A DNA stretch of 64,000 nucleotides from JABSQH01 sp039177505 (GCA_039177505.1 JBCDFR010000002.1:103435-167434); one strand, 5' to 3'. Positions 17,329 through 26,333 are shown, counted from the first letter of the stretch. The notes: generated by a model from the sequence alone, not told the origin. A program made the numbers and translations.

Positions 17329-18306
17329 TTAGGACTGGCCGCGTGAGTCGTCCTCGAAGGAAAACCTGAACTCGTCGTCGGAGGACGCCTCAGCACTTTC
17401 ACCGGCGCCGAACACCGGGGTGTTGTCGAGATGTTGGGTCACATCGGCGTCAGTCGCACGGTACGGCTCGTCCGGAGCACTCACTGCCTCAGGTTCCACG
17501 TCGGCTGCCGCTAGAGCGTCGCCGACCGACTCGGTATCGCCACCGTCGACGGCATCGTCATCGTCGTCAGCGCCTCCGGCAACGTCTGCCAGCGAGCGTG
17601 GGTCGAACGCATCCTCGGTCGGCGTGTCGTCGTCAGCAGCTGACAACAGCGGCGCACGGACATCGCCCAATCCCCCCGGCACACGATCGGTGATAGCGAT
17701 CAGTTCGTTGGCCGCGTCGCGCAGGCGGGCGCGTTGCTCGACGAGGAACTGTTCGAGGTGGTTCACATCGGATTCGAGGAAATCGCGACGAGCCAACAGC
17801 GAGTCGACCTCGCCGGCAGCTTCCGTGCGCGCCTGCTCGCTCTCCTTGCGCGCGTTGTCGCGGGCCTCCTCGAGCAGCGACGCCGCCATCTCGCGGGTGG
17901 AGTCGATCGTCTTTGCCGACTCGGCTTCAGCATCTGTGCGAAGCCGGGTTGCTTCTTGCTCGGCATCGGCGATCGTCGCGTCGGCGGTGCGCTGGGCCAA
18001 CACCAGCGTCCGACTAATGGTGTCAGCCTGTTCAGCCGTTGGCTCCTCGCTCTGCGCCGACGATGGCGGGGCCGGGGCCGGCACGGGTTCGGGAGCCGAC
18101 TCGGGTGTGTCTGGTGCCGACTCGGTCAGTTCCTGCACGCGCGCCACCGCCGCACGGGCCCGCGCTTCCATCGCCGTCGCCTCGTTCTGCGCTCGTTGGA
18201 GCTCGTCGGCGACCTCGCCCAAGAACTCCCGAACCTGGTCGGCGTCGAGTCCTTTGCGAACGGTGCGGAACTCCGCCGTACGAATGCGCTGCGGGCTGAT
18301 ATCCAT
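17329..18306 (-). CDS. divIVA: DivIVA/Wag31-domain cell-pole and septum protein
   Basis: A 325-residue protein. Residues 1-45 are the DivIVA lipid-binding domain (ISPQRIRTAEFRTVRKGLDA, then DQVREFLGEVADELQ). A Pro/Glu/Ala linker (~70-95) follows, then a long coiled coil (~95-200) rich in Glu, Arg and Ala. The C-terminal ~110 residues are acidic. In actinobacteria this protein marks curved membrane and guides polar growth or septum placement. It is 25 bp downstream of sepF and 40 bp upstream of ileS on one transcript. It is longer than mycobacterial Wag31 because of the acidic tail. Confidence 0.92.
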   Translation of the reverse strand: MDISPQRIRTAEFRTVRKGLDADQVREFLGEVADELQRAQNEATAMEARARAAVARVQELTESAPDTPESAPEPVPAPAPPSSAQSEEPTAEQADTISRTLVLAQRTADATIADAEQEATRLRTDAEAESAKTIDSTREMAASLLEEARDNARKESEQARTEAAGEVDSLLARRDFLESDVNHLEQFLVEQRARLRDAANELIAITDRVPGGLGDVRAPLLSAADDDTPTEDAFDPRSLADVAGGADDDDDAVDGGDTESVGDALAAADVEPEAVSAPDEPYRATDADVTQHLDNTPVFGAGESAEASSDDEFRFSFEDDSRGQS

Positions 18307-18331
18307 CGGTGCTCCGTTCCTGATCGTCGTG

Positions 18332-18937
18332 TCAGTCGTCGTATTCGTCGTAGCGCGGCTGGCGAGCGGTCAGCGGTTTCAGTAGATACACCCCGGTCGC
18401 CACCTTCTCCATCGAGCCATCGAGGGCGTAACAGATACCGCTCGCAAAGTCGATGAGCCGACGGGCGACCTCGCGTTCGGTGCCCTCGAGGTTCATGATC
18501 ACCGGCTGGCCCTCTTTGAACTTGTCGGCCAACTCCTGAGCCTGATCGAAACGGCGCGGACGAACGGTTTGTGGTTCCATCGATCCTCCAGAGACACTCC
18601 GCAGTTGCGTCGGCCCACCAGGTGCGGGCGCTGGCTCAGCAGGACGGATGTGTACGCCCGAGTCGTCGCGCGGCGGCTCGGCTCGCCCGTTGGGCCCATT
18701 CGGCGCGGATCGTCGGCTGGCCGAGGCATCGAAGTCGCGTGATGGGAAACTCGGGCGCCCCGACACCGTACGCACGGTGGGCTCCCCCTCTGGCTCCCAG
18801 CCACGACCACTGCGCTGATCCGGTTCGCGCGGCGCCCGCCCACGACTGGGGTCGGGTTCCTCGTACGCGTCGTAATCGTCGTATGCATCGTCGGGACCCA
18901 GACCGAGATAGTCCATCGTCCGCTTCCACAAAGACAT
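18332..18937 (-). CDS. sepF: Cell division protein SepF
   Basis: The 201-residue protein starts with the membrane-binding amphipathic helix SLWKRTMDYLGLG and continues with a long disordered Asp/Arg/Pro linker (residues ~15-105). The folded SepF domain comprises the rest (AQELADKFKEGQPVIMNLEG, then VARRLIDFASGICYALDGSM). SepF tethers FtsZ to the membrane and, in actinobacteria, stands in for FtsA, which is not found here. A strong GGAGG lies five bases before the ATG. The 76-bp gap upstream (18938-19013) carries a TAGCCT-like -10, but no convincing -35. Confidence 0.95.
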   Translation of the reverse strand: MSLWKRTMDYLGLGPDDAYDDYDAYEEPDPSRGRAPREPDQRSGRGWEPEGEPTVRTVSGRPSFPSRDFDASASRRSAPNGPNGRAEPPRDDSGVHIRPAEPAPAPGGPTQLRSVSGGSMEPQTVRPRRFDQAQELADKFKEGQPVIMNLEGTEREVARRLIDFASGICYALDGSMEKVATGVYLLKPLTARQPRYDEYDD

Positions 18938-19013
18938 GCAGTCCTCCTGCGTAGTGAGGCTAGTCGAGACTCATCGTGCGGCCGCGGACGCGGTATGACG
19001 ACCGCCCGCCTGT

Positions 19014-19673
19014 CTAGCGCGTCGGACGTGGACCGAACAGGCCCGTGCCGATGCGTACCTCGGTGGCGCCTTCCTCGACCGCCACTTCGAGGTCGGCGGT
19101 CATTCCCATCGAACACCGGACGAGACCGAGTTCGTCCACCAGTGAACGCGTTCGGGCGAATGCTGGTCGCGCCGCGGCCGGACCTCCGCGTGTCGGTCCG
19201 ACCGCCATCAAGCCCGCAACACCCAGACCAAGCGACTGCGCATGTTCCACCAGGGCGTGAACATCATCGACCGGGACTCCCGGTTTGTGCTCCTCCCCTG
19301 TGGCGTTGACCTGAATCTGCACCTGTGCACCCGGCGCACGCTTCGCCACCTCGTCGATCACCGATCGCCGATCGAGGCTCGACCAGACATCGACGAGGTC
19401 GACGAGCTGGCGCACCTTGTTGCGCTGCAAGCCCCCGATGAACTGCACCTCGACGTTCGCAGCGCGTGCCGCGTCGCGCTTGGCCAGCAGCTCCTGGGCG
19501 TAGTTCTCGCCGATCGCTGCAGCGCCTGCGGCACTCGCCGCGACGATCGCATCGGGACCGAATCCCTTGGTTACCGCAACGATCCGGACGGGATGTGACC
19601 ACGGGCGGATGACGTCATCGATGCGCCGACGAACATCGGCAAGAGCCGCAGCCACAGTGTCGGAGTTCACCAT
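19014..19673 (-). CDS. yggS: YggS-family PLP homeostasis protein
   Basis: A 219-residue protein with the alanine-racemase-like barrel of the YggS/PROSC family. The PLP-binding lysine is Lys36 in RIVAVTKGFGPD. Later motifs are IGENYAQELLAK, VQFIGGLQRNKV and CSMGMTADLEVAVEEGATEVRIGTGLFG (in two parts), which are diagnostic. The family buffers pyridoxal phosphate and has no settled enzymatic activity. I started at the ATG at 19673, which overlaps the pgeF stop by seven bases; longer frames upstream lie inside pgeF. The ftsZ-pgeF-yggS-sepF order is conserved across actinobacteria. Confidence 0.95.
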   Translation of the reverse strand: MVNSDTVAAALADVRRRIDDVIRPWSHPVRIVAVTKGFGPDAIVAASAAGAAAIGENYAQELLAKRDAARAANVEVQFIGGLQRNKVRQLVDLVDVWSSLDRRSVIDEVAKRAPGAQVQIQVNATGEEHKPGVPVDDVHALVEHAQSLGLGVAGLMAVGPTRGGPAAARPAFARTRSLVDELGLVRCSMGMTADLEVAVEEGATEVRIGTGLFGPRPTR

Positions 19674-20341
19674 GCGTCCCGCCAAGCGACCGTCGCATGA
19701 CGTTGGCGGTCGCCGCGACGATGGGAGAAGTACTGCGGCGAACAACCCGTGCAGTCTCCGATCTCTGCCACCTCGATGTTTCGGCGGGTGCACGCAGTCG
19801 AGACGGCTCGGGGTACATCGAGGGCCAACCGCCCGGCCGTGGTGTGACCGGCGATCGTGGATGCGCTCGCGCCGATGCCGCCTGCTACGAGGTCCAACTC
19901 GACGCGGCCGAACTCGTAGCAGCACGGATGGATCGTGGGCCCAACGATCGCCCGCTCGACGGTGTCGTCGAGCGCGTCGAGGGCAACGTCGATGACCCCG
20001 GCGGCCAACCCACGCCACCCTGCGTGAGCACCGACGACCCGGCCGCCGGCACCAAGAAAGAACACGGCTGCGCAATCCGCCGCCCAGATAGCGATGGCGA
20101 GGTCGGGCCGGTCGACGACGATCACGTCTCCGACCACGAGACGGTCGCTGCATTTTGCCGTGTCGGCGTGCACAACCCCCACGCCATGGCGTTGATCGAG
20201 CATCGCCCACCGACGTCCGGTCGCGGCCAGTTGGCGGGCACGCAGATCGTCCGCAGACGTGTACAGCGGGTGCACGTCACCATCGGAACGTGTGGTCGAG
20301 CACACCCGCCAGCGACGACTGGTGATCGGCGTGACGCCCAC
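19667..20341 (-). CDS. pgeF: Peptidoglycan-editing factor / purine nucleoside phosphorylase (YfiH/YlmD family)
   Basis: A 224-residue protein of the laccase-domain family. The zinc ligands His52 (MLDQRHGVGVVHAD), Cys90 (AIWAADCAAVFFLG) and His106 (VVGAHAGWRGLAAG) are all present. The family has purine nucleoside phosphorylase and adenosine deaminase activity; in E. coli it also removes wrongly built peptidoglycan precursors (Ala-to-Ser errors in UDP-MurNAc peptides), which suits its place beside ftsZ. It starts at GTG 20341, twelve bases after the ftsZ stop. Confidence 0.93.
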   Translation of the reverse strand: MGVTPITSRRWRVCSTTRSDGDVHPLYTSADDLRARQLAATGRRWAMLDQRHGVGVVHADTAKCSDRLVVGDVIVVDRPDLAIAIWAADCAAVFFLGAGGRVVGAHAGWRGLAAGVIDVALDALDDTVERAIVGPTIHPCCYEFGRVELDLVAGGIGASASTIAGHTTAGRLALDVPRAVSTACTRRNIEVAEIGDCTGCSPQYFSHRRGDRQRHATVAWRDAW

Positions 20342-20353
20342 CGGCGGTGGGTG

Positions 20354-21508
20354 CTACTTGAGGAACGACGGAACGTCGAAGTCGTCGTCGTCGCCGTCGT
20401 CGGCAAGCGGATCCGGCTCGTCGTCGTCGCCGAACAGCTCGGTGATCCGGGTGGGGCTCGTGCGCGGGCCGGCGGCGTCGTCGACCACCGGCACACGTCC
20501 GGTCTCTCCGTCCACCCGATCGAACCCTGCGGCGATGACGGTGATACGGACCTCGTCACCCATCTCATCGTCGACCACGGTGCCGAAGATGATGTTCGCA
20601 TCGGCGTGGGCCACGCCGTGGATGATCTCGGCCGCAGAGTTCATCTCGAACAGACCCATGCTCGAAGGTCCGGTGATGTTGAGGAGCACGCCACGGGCAC
20701 CGTCGATCGCCGACTCGAGCAGAGGGCTGGAGATCGCGGCTTTCGCCGCCGACACCGCACGCTCGTCGCCACTCGCCTGCCCGATACCCATCAGGGCCGA
20801 TCCGGCGTTGGAAAGCACCATCTTGACGTCGGCGAAGTCGGTGTTGATGAGGCCCGGGGTGGTGATCAACCCGGTGATGCCGGAGACACCCTGCAACAGC
20901 ACCTCGTCGGCCATTTTGAACGCGTTGAGCACGCTCGTCTTGTCGTTGGCCACCGTCAGCAGGCGGTCGTTGGGGATGACGATGAGGGTGTCGACCTTTT
21001 CCTTGAGGCGCTGGACACCGTTGTCGGCCTGCACCGCCCGCCGACGGCCCTCGAACTGGAACGGCCGGGTCACGACACCGATGGTCAGCGCTCCGGCCTC
21101 GCGGGCGATCTCGGCGATCACCGGCGCCGCACCGGTGCCGGTCCCACCGCCCTCGCCGGCGGTGATGAACACCATGTCGGCACCACGCACCATCTCTTCG
21201 ATCTCGTCATGGTGGGACTCGGCGGCCGATCGTCCGACCTCTGGGTCGGAGCCGGCGCCGAGACCGCGCGTGAGGTCCCGACCGATGTCGAGCTTGACAT
21301 CGGCGTCGCTCATCAGCAGCGCTTGTGCGTCGGTGTTGACGGCGATGAACTCGACGCCCTTGAGGCCGGCGTCGATCATTCGGTTGACGGCGTTCACGCC
21401 ACCTCCGCCGACGCCGACGACCTTGATCATCGCCAGGTAGTTCTGAGGTGCACCGGTCATCGCTGATTGCTCCGCTGCGTGCGCTGATTGCTGTGCGTCA
21501 TTGGTCAC
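20354..21508 (-). CDS. ftsZ: Cell division GTPase FtsZ
   Basis: The 384-residue tubulin homologue has the nucleotide-binding signature GEGGGTGTGAAP (GGGTGTG at 120-126), the N-terminal KVVGVGGGGVNAVNRM, and the T7-loop region NTDFADVKMVLSNAG, which completes the neighbouring active site. A disordered acidic linker leads to the C-terminal peptide DFDVPSFLK, the docking tail for SepF-type partners. About 20 extra residues precede the core; a start at Met17 is also possible. The 121-bp gap upstream is the first real break in the mraZ-to-ftsQ run and probably holds an ftsZ promoter. Confidence 0.98.
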   Translation of the reverse strand: MTNDAQQSAHAAEQSAMTGAPQNYLAMIKVVGVGGGGVNAVNRMIDAGLKGVEFIAVNTDAQALLMSDADVKLDIGRDLTRGLGAGSDPEVGRSAAESHHDEIEEMVRGADMVFITAGEGGGTGTGAAPVIAEIAREAGALTIGVVTRPFQFEGRRRAVQADNGVQRLKEKVDTLIVIPNDRLLTVANDKTSVLNAFKMADEVLLQGVSGITGLITTPGLINTDFADVKMVLSNAGSALMGIGQASGDERAVSAAKAAISSPLLESAIDGARGVLLNITGPSSMGLFEMNSAAEIIHGVAHADANIIFGTVVDDEMGDEVRITVIAAGFDRVDGETGRVPVVDDAAGPRTSPTRITELFGDDDEPDPLADDGDDDDFDVPSFLK

Positions 21509-21629
21509 TTCGTTTCGACGTGTGGGCCCGTGTCCGGAACCGGGCTTTCCCCATCCTGCCAGGTCCGCCCGGACCGATCGGGGACGCTATCCGCTCCCCG
21601 CGCGGTCGACGCACCACACCCGCCTGACG
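21509..21629 (-). promoter_or_regulatory. ftsQ-ftsZ intergenic region, probable ftsZ promoter
   Basis: The 121-bp gap is the only sizeable non-coding stretch between mraZ and ftsZ. Extra ftsZ promoters here are known in other actinobacteria. Read on the minus strand it holds GTCGAC and, about 15 bp later, TAGCGT, a weak -35/-10 pair, and then GC-rich sequence able to form small hairpins. No match is strong enough to fix a start site. Confidence 0.3.
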
Positions 21630-22772
21630 TCACGACACCGTGACCTCGGCGGTCGACACGTCGATCACCGACACATCGACCGTCCCGATGTCGTCGAGCT
21701 GGCGTTGCAGGCGCACGAGTTTCTCGATCTGCGCGTTGTCGCCAATCGGTGAGCCGAAGCGCACCTCGATCAGATCCGTTGCGGTGGTGGGGTCCAATGC
21801 CGCTGCCACCGGTGGCCGACCTTCTTCGGCTTCGGCGTCGAGCGTGCTCTGCGGCACGAGGAGGAGCCGCAGGTCGGCGCCGTCGGACGTGACGAGCATC
21901 GAGTGCACCCGAGAGCGAATATCGGGGGTCATCTTCGTCACGAGCGATGCGGCCGACGCGTACCCCAGCGAGGCGAATGAGCCAGCGGGCAGGTCGAGCG
22001 TGCCGGGACCGGAAATCCAGGCCACCGTGACCGGCTGGCCTTCGATCACATCGAGCACTCGCCCCTCGCGGTCCAGCACGCGAAAGAGACCATCGCCGCC
22101 TTGCATCGATGCGACGGGGGTACGTTCGCGGATCTCGACGTTGACACGATCGGGAAACGAGGTGGTCACTCGCGCCGACTCGATCCATGGGATCGCCTCG
22201 AGTTGCTCTTCGGCGTCGACCGTATCGACCAACAGGATCGGCGTTCCTTCGATGTCGTCGACCACAGCGGCCAACGCATCGGGATCCGTGTAGATCGCAC
22301 CTGTCACGTCGACGCGATCGACGCTGAACAGCGATGATCCGACCACTGCCAGCACCGCTACGAGTACGAGCACGATCCCAACGACAGCGAGCACCCACCA
22401 CAGGCGGCGCCGCCCCTGGGCCCGACGAACGCCGATACGGCGCTGCGCGATCCGCGGCTCGATCGACGCCGACGTGGCCGCTTCGACCGACACGGCGTCA
22501 CCTGACCCGTCATCGTCGATGAACACGGTTCCCGACGAGTCGTCGCGAGCGAGTTCCTCGTCGAGGTAGGCGATGTCGGATTCGTCATCGTCGGCCGCAA
22601 TCGTGATCGTCGCCCTGCCGGACTCCTCGAACGCCTCCGACAGCTCGTCGAGCACGGCATCGTCGTCGGTGCCGATCGACGACGAGTCACCAGGACCGAT
22701 CACCCGAACCGTCGGCTCCTCGACTGGTTCGTCGACGGGCTCATCGCCGCGCTTACGTCGGAACCAACCCAT
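21630..22772 (-). CDS. ftsQ: Cell division protein FtsQ (POTRA domain)
   Basis: A 380-residue bitopic protein. The long acidic cytoplasmic N terminus (residues 1-105) is followed by a basic patch, one membrane helix (~124-146, LWWVLAVVGIVLVLVAV), and the POTRA domain, beginning SLFSVDRVDVTGA. The extracytoplasmic beta domain follows. FtsQ scaffolds FtsL/DivIC-type partners at the septum. The acidic N terminus is longer than in most homologues. Its ATG shares one base with the murB stop (TGATG), so translation is coupled. It ends 121 bp before ftsZ. Confidence 0.93.
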   Translation of the reverse strand: MGWFRRKRGDEPVDEPVEEPTVRVIGPGDSSSIGTDDDAVLDELSEAFEESGRATITIAADDDESDIAYLDEELARDDSSGTVFIDDDGSGDAVSVEAATSASIEPRIAQRRIGVRRAQGRRRLWWVLAVVGIVLVLVAVLAVVGSSLFSVDRVDVTGAIYTDPDALAAVVDDIEGTPILLVDTVDAEEQLEAIPWIESARVTTSFPDRVNVEIRERTPVASMQGGDGLFRVLDREGRVLDVIEGQPVTVAWISGPGTLDLPAGSFASLGYASAASLVTKMTPDIRSRVHSMLVTSDGADLRLLLVPQSTLDAEAEEGRPPVAAALDPTTATDLIEVRFGSPIGDNAQIEKLVRLQRQLDDIGTVDVSVIDVSTAEVTVS

Positions 22773-23788
22773 CAGTGCACTTCCACATGATTGTCATCAT
22801 GGTTGTCGTGATGATCGCCGTTGTGGGCGTCGTGGTCCCCGTCGGCACGGGTCTGGTCGAAACCGATCAAGCGGATCTCGCTACGGAGACGGACACCCGA
22901 CTGCTCCTCGACCCGGTTCCGCACGATGCGCATCAACTCGCGCACGTCAGCGGCAGTACCGTCGGCGTCGGCCTGGATGAAGTTGGCATGCTTTTCCGAC
23001 ACGCTGGCGCTGCCGTGGCGCCACCCTCGCAACCCGGCACGGTCGATGAGCTCGCCTGCGCTCAGCTCACCGGGTATCGGGTTGACGAACACCGACCCGG
23101 CGTTCTGCCCGCCCGGTTGGTTGGCTCGCCGCCACGCCACGATCTCCGCGATCTCGGACTCGGCGGCATCCCGATCGCCGCTGCGCAGCTGGAACGTCGC
23201 ATCGAGCACGACCGATGACGCCGACAGTCCGCTGCCGCGGAAGCGCAGCCCGAGTTCCGCCGCCGGGCGTTCGAGCACGATGTCGTCGGCGGAGCGATCG
23301 AGATCGGCGACCGTGACGGTGAGCAGGCTGTGAGCGACGTCGGAGCCATGTCCGCCGGCATTCATGCGTACCGCTCCGCCGACCGAACCAGGAACGCCGA
23401 CGGCCCACTCGAGGCCTCGCCACCCCGCCGCGGCGGTGCGCCTCGCGAGGACCGGCAGCAGCGTTCCCGCACCTGCCGTGACACGGTTTGAGGCCTCGTC
23501 GATGTCGATCGAATCGTGCGCGGCACCGATGGCAACGGCGATGCCGTTGAACCCCTCGTCGGCGATCAGCAGGTTGGAGCCCCTGCCGATGATGAGTAGT
23601 GGGAGCCCCGACTCGGCGTGAGCACGGGCGACACCACGCAGGTCGTCGAGACTCGATGCGTCGACGTACACCGCAGCGGCGCCGCCGACCCGATACGTGG
23701 TCAACGGTCCCAGCGGGACTTCGCGCTGACCCCGCTCACCGAGAACGCGTAGTGCGGCCCCAACGGGGTCACCGGGTACGACGGGCAT
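22772..23788 (-). CDS. murB: UDP-N-acetylenolpyruvoylglucosamine reductase with His-rich tail
   Basis: The 338-residue FAD enzyme makes UDP-MurNAc from the enolpyruvyl intermediate using NADPH. Signatures are the FAD-domain TTYRVGGAAAVYVD, LPLLIIGRGSNLL, VPGSVGGAVRMNAGGHG and the active-site GGQNAGSVFVNP (Ser proton donor). The last ~25 residues are unusual: eight His among Asp and Asn (DHDAHNGDHHDNHDDNHVEVH in two parts: DHDAHNGDHH, DNHDDNHVEVH). This tail could bind metal ions. A perfect Shine-Dalgarno lies inside the end of murC. murB is inside the division cluster here, unlike in mycobacteria. Confidence 0.95.
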   Translation of the reverse strand: MPVVPGDPVGAALRVLGERGQREVPLGPLTTYRVGGAAAVYVDASSLDDLRGVARAHAESGLPLLIIGRGSNLLIADEGFNGIAVAIGAAHDSIDIDEASNRVTAGAGTLLPVLARRTAAAGWRGLEWAVGVPGSVGGAVRMNAGGHGSDVAHSLLTVTVADLDRSADDIVLERPAAELGLRFRGSGLSASSVVLDATFQLRSGDRDAAESEIAEIVAWRRANQPGGQNAGSVFVNPIPGELSAGELIDRAGLRGWRHGSASVSEKHANFIQADADGTAADVRELMRIVRNRVEEQSGVRLRSEIRLIGFDQTRADGDHDAHNGDHHDNHDDNHVEVH

Positions 23789-25193
23789 CGATCACCTCCT
23801 CGGGAAACGAGGCGATGTCGCCGCAGCCCATCGAGATGACCACGTCGCCGGCGCGTGCCTCTCCGGCGACGAACGCCACGAGATCGTCGCGGCGAGGGAG
23901 CCACACGAGACGCTGGCCGGGGTGTGTCTCGGCAACCGCGTTCACGATCAGTTTGCCGGTGACTCCCGGAATCGGTGCGGTGCCCGATGGGTAGATGTCG
24001 GTGAGTACGACGAGGTCAGCCGTTGAGAACGCATCGCGGTATTCCGCCCACATCTCAGAAATCCGGTTGAAACGATTGGGCTGAAAGACGGCGATCACTC
24101 GCGACCAGTCATCGCCGGAGTGGCGCGCCGCATCGAGAACCGCTGCGATCTCACTGGGCAGGTGTGCGTAATCATCGACGAAGGTGGCTCCTCGATCGAC
24201 GCCGCGGATGTCGAACCGTCGAGCGACACCGCCGAAGCGAGCCAGTGCGCCGGCGGCATCATCGATGTCGACCCCGACCTCGAGCGCCATCGCCAGCGCG
24301 CCAGTGGCGTTGACCACGTTGTGCAGCCCTCGCAGCGGCAACTCCACCGTGCCGATGCGGGTGCCCTTGCGCTCGATGGCGAAGGAGAACGAGCCCCCCG
24401 TGGCGTGCACATCGACCGCACGGATATCGGCAGCAGGAGACAGTCCATACGACGTCGCATTGTGGCGACGACCAAGTTCGGCGGCGATCTCATCATCGGC
24501 GCACACGACCTTGGGGCCGGCGATCTGCCCGAGGTATCGATCGAAGCTGGCAATCACCTCATCGAAGGTCCCGAAGTGATCAAGGTGATCGATCTCGACA
24601 TTGGTCAAGATCGTGCCGAACAGCGGGAGCTCGAGGTGAGTGCCGTCGCTCTCATCGGCCTCGACGACCAGCCAGTCGCGCCCGGTCCATTGCGCGCCGG
24701 TGCCGAGGTCAGCAACGTCGCCGCCGACGATGAAGCTCGGTCGCAGACCAGCACCTGCCATGATCAACATCAGCATCGAGGTCGTGGTCGTCTTGCCGTG
24801 CGTACCGGCCACCGCCAACGATCGTGCCCGAGCGCAGATCGATGCGAGCATGCCGGCGCGCGAGAGCACGGCGACGCCGGTGCGCCGCGCTTCATCGAGC
24901 TCGATGTTGGTCGAGGGGATAGCGCTCGAACCAGTGACGGCGTCGACGCCGTGAACCAGCGTTCGATCGTGGCCGACATGTGTGTCGACGCCTGCGGCGC
25001 GCAGTCGGTCGAGCACTGGGTGGTCACGGAGGTCCGAGCCCGACACGTGATGACCCATCTCCGCAAGCGCTATCGCCAGCGCGCTCATCCCCGGACCGCC
25101 GACCCCGACGACGTGCAGCCGATGAGGAATCGACAGGTCGAGGGGCGGGTCAGGCGGCGGAGTCGCTACGGGGTCATCGAGAAGAGTCGTCAC
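23769..25193 (-). CDS. murC: UDP-N-acetylmuramate--L-alanine ligase
   Basis: A 474-residue Mur ligase. The N-terminal Rossmann-type domain opens HRLHVVGVGGPGMSALAIAL. The ATP P-loop is GTHGKTTT (residues 130-137), and central-domain motifs include EADESDGTHLEL and NVEIDHLDHFG. The enzyme adds L-Ala to UDP-MurNAc in the cytoplasm. It starts at GTG 25193, overlapping murG's stop by four bases (GTGA), and runs 20 bp into murB. About 25 Pro/Asp-rich residues precede the core. Confidence 0.97.
   Translation of the reverse strand: MTTLLDDPVATPPPDPPLDLSIPHRLHVVGVGGPGMSALAIALAEMGHHVSGSDLRDHPVLDRLRAAGVDTHVGHDRTLVHGVDAVTGSSAIPSTNIELDEARRTGVAVLSRAGMLASICARARSLAVAGTHGKTTTTSMLMLIMAGAGLRPSFIVGGDVADLGTGAQWTGRDWLVVEADESDGTHLELPLFGTILTNVEIDHLDHFGTFDEVIASFDRYLGQIAGPKVVCADDEIAAELGRRHNATSYGLSPAADIRAVDVHATGGSFSFAIERKGTRIGTVELPLRGLHNVVNATGALAMALEVGVDIDDAAGALARFGGVARRFDIRGVDRGATFVDDYAHLPSEIAAVLDAARHSGDDWSRVIAVFQPNRFNRISEMWAEYRDAFSTADLVVLTDIYPSGTAPIPGVTGKLIVNAVAETHPGQRLVWLPRRDDLVAFVAGEARAGDVVISMGCGDIASFPEEVIDARRTR
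23791..23800 (-). promoter_or_regulatory. Near-perfect Shine-Dalgarno for murB
   Basis: On the minus strand the ten bases read AGGAGGTGAT, full complement of the 16S 3' end, six bases from the AGGAGG to the murB ATG at 23788. It lies inside the last codons of murC, which overlaps murB by 20 bp. Most starts in this cluster rely on stop-start overlap instead. murB may therefore initiate independently. Confidence 0.75.
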
Positions 25194-26323
25194 TCGCTGC
25201 CCGATGCTATGGCCACGCGCTCGATCAATGTGGCCAAGGCCCCCGAGCGGTGCGCCTCACCCCGGCCGGCCGCGGCGCGTCCGAGCGCTTCGCGGGCTTC
25301 GTCATCATGGCGCAACCGGTCGATCTCGCGGCCGATACCGGCCACGTCGGACTCAGCTACCAGGACTGCGCCGCCGACCTCGGCGAGCCAGGCGACGTTG
25401 TCGGTTTGGTGGTCATCGGCAGCGTCGGCCCACGGCACCAGCACCGCAGGCGTTCCGGTCGCAGCGATCTCATGCACCGTCGAGGCTCCACCCCGGCCGA
25501 CCAGGAGATCGACCGCGGCGTACATGGCGGCCATGTCGTCCTCGAACCCGACGACCTGATGGATGACATCACGGCCGATGGTCTCCTCGCTGCTGGGGCT
25601 GACTTCTTCGGCGAAGCGATGACCGGCGACGTGGCGGACGGCGAGGCGATCGTCGTCGGCGCACCGGTCGACGAAGTCACGTATCGCGGCATTGAGCACA
25701 CCCGATCCCAACGATCCGCCCATCACCCCGATGACGAACCGGTCGTCGGGGATGCCCAGAGCGCGTCGTGCTGCCTGTCGATCGGTGGCGCGGTCGACGT
25801 CGAGAATTCGCTGCCGCACCGGTGCCCCGGTCACAGTCGCCCTCGGCAACGGCGAGCCGTCGAAGGCAACAGCGGAGGCGGTGGCCCAACGCGCGGCGAG
25901 CCGGCTGGCGCGGCCGGGCGTCCGGTCGTAGGACACGACCACGACGGGGATCCGCAGGCGCCGAGCGGCGAGGACCGGAGGCAGACTGGCGTACCCGCCC
26001 ACTGAGACGACCACTTTCGGGCGGAGCGTACGAAGCAGCGCCGTGGACGCGCGCGCGCTGCGGGCCATTCTCGGCCCGAATGCGAGGTTGCGGCGCAACC
26101 CGTCGCCGCGCAGCGACCGCTGGAGCCCATCGACGTCGAAGAACGTGTGCGGAAACGGCGTCTCGGGCAACATCTCCGTCTCGACACCGCGCTGTGCGCC
26201 GACGTAGTGGATCTCCGCCGCGGCACGCCCGCGGGCGACCAACGCCTCGGCGACGGCGAGTGCGGGAACCACGTGACCAGCGGTTCCACCACCGGCCACG
26301 ACGGCGAACGTCTTGCTGGTCAT
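25190..26323 (-). CDS. murG: Undecaprenyl-PP-MurNAc-pentapeptide GlcNAc transferase, divergent
   Basis: The 377-residue GT28 enzyme makes lipid II at the inner membrane face. The G-loop motif GGGTAGHVVPALAVAEAL (residues 11-28) keeps the catalytic His. VVVSVGGYASLPPVLAAR and the C-terminal GRGGASTVHEIAATGTP (donor site) are also present. The usual HEQN in the acceptor domain is replaced by Val130-Ser-Tyr-Asp133 (IPVVVVSYDRTPGR), an unusual change at a near-invariant motif. Position between ftsW (10-bp gap) and murC (4-bp overlap) is the standard one, so identity is not in doubt. Confidence 0.93.
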   Translation of the reverse strand: MTSKTFAVVAGGGTAGHVVPALAVAEALVARGRAAAEIHYVGAQRGVETEMLPETPFPHTFFDVDGLQRSLRGDGLRRNLAFGPRMARSARASTALLRTLRPKVVVSVGGYASLPPVLAARRLRIPVVVVSYDRTPGRASRLAARWATASAVAFDGSPLPRATVTGAPVRQRILDVDRATDRQAARRALGIPDDRFVIGVMGGSLGSGVLNAAIRDFVDRCADDDRLAVRHVAGHRFAEEVSPSSEETIGRDVIHQVVGFEDDMAAMYAAVDLLVGRGGASTVHEIAATGTPAVLVPWADAADDHQTDNVAWLAEVGGAVLVAESDVAGIGREIDRLRHDDEAREALGRAAAGRGEAHRSGALATLIERVAIASGSE

Positions 26324-26333
26324 TGCTTGCCGG

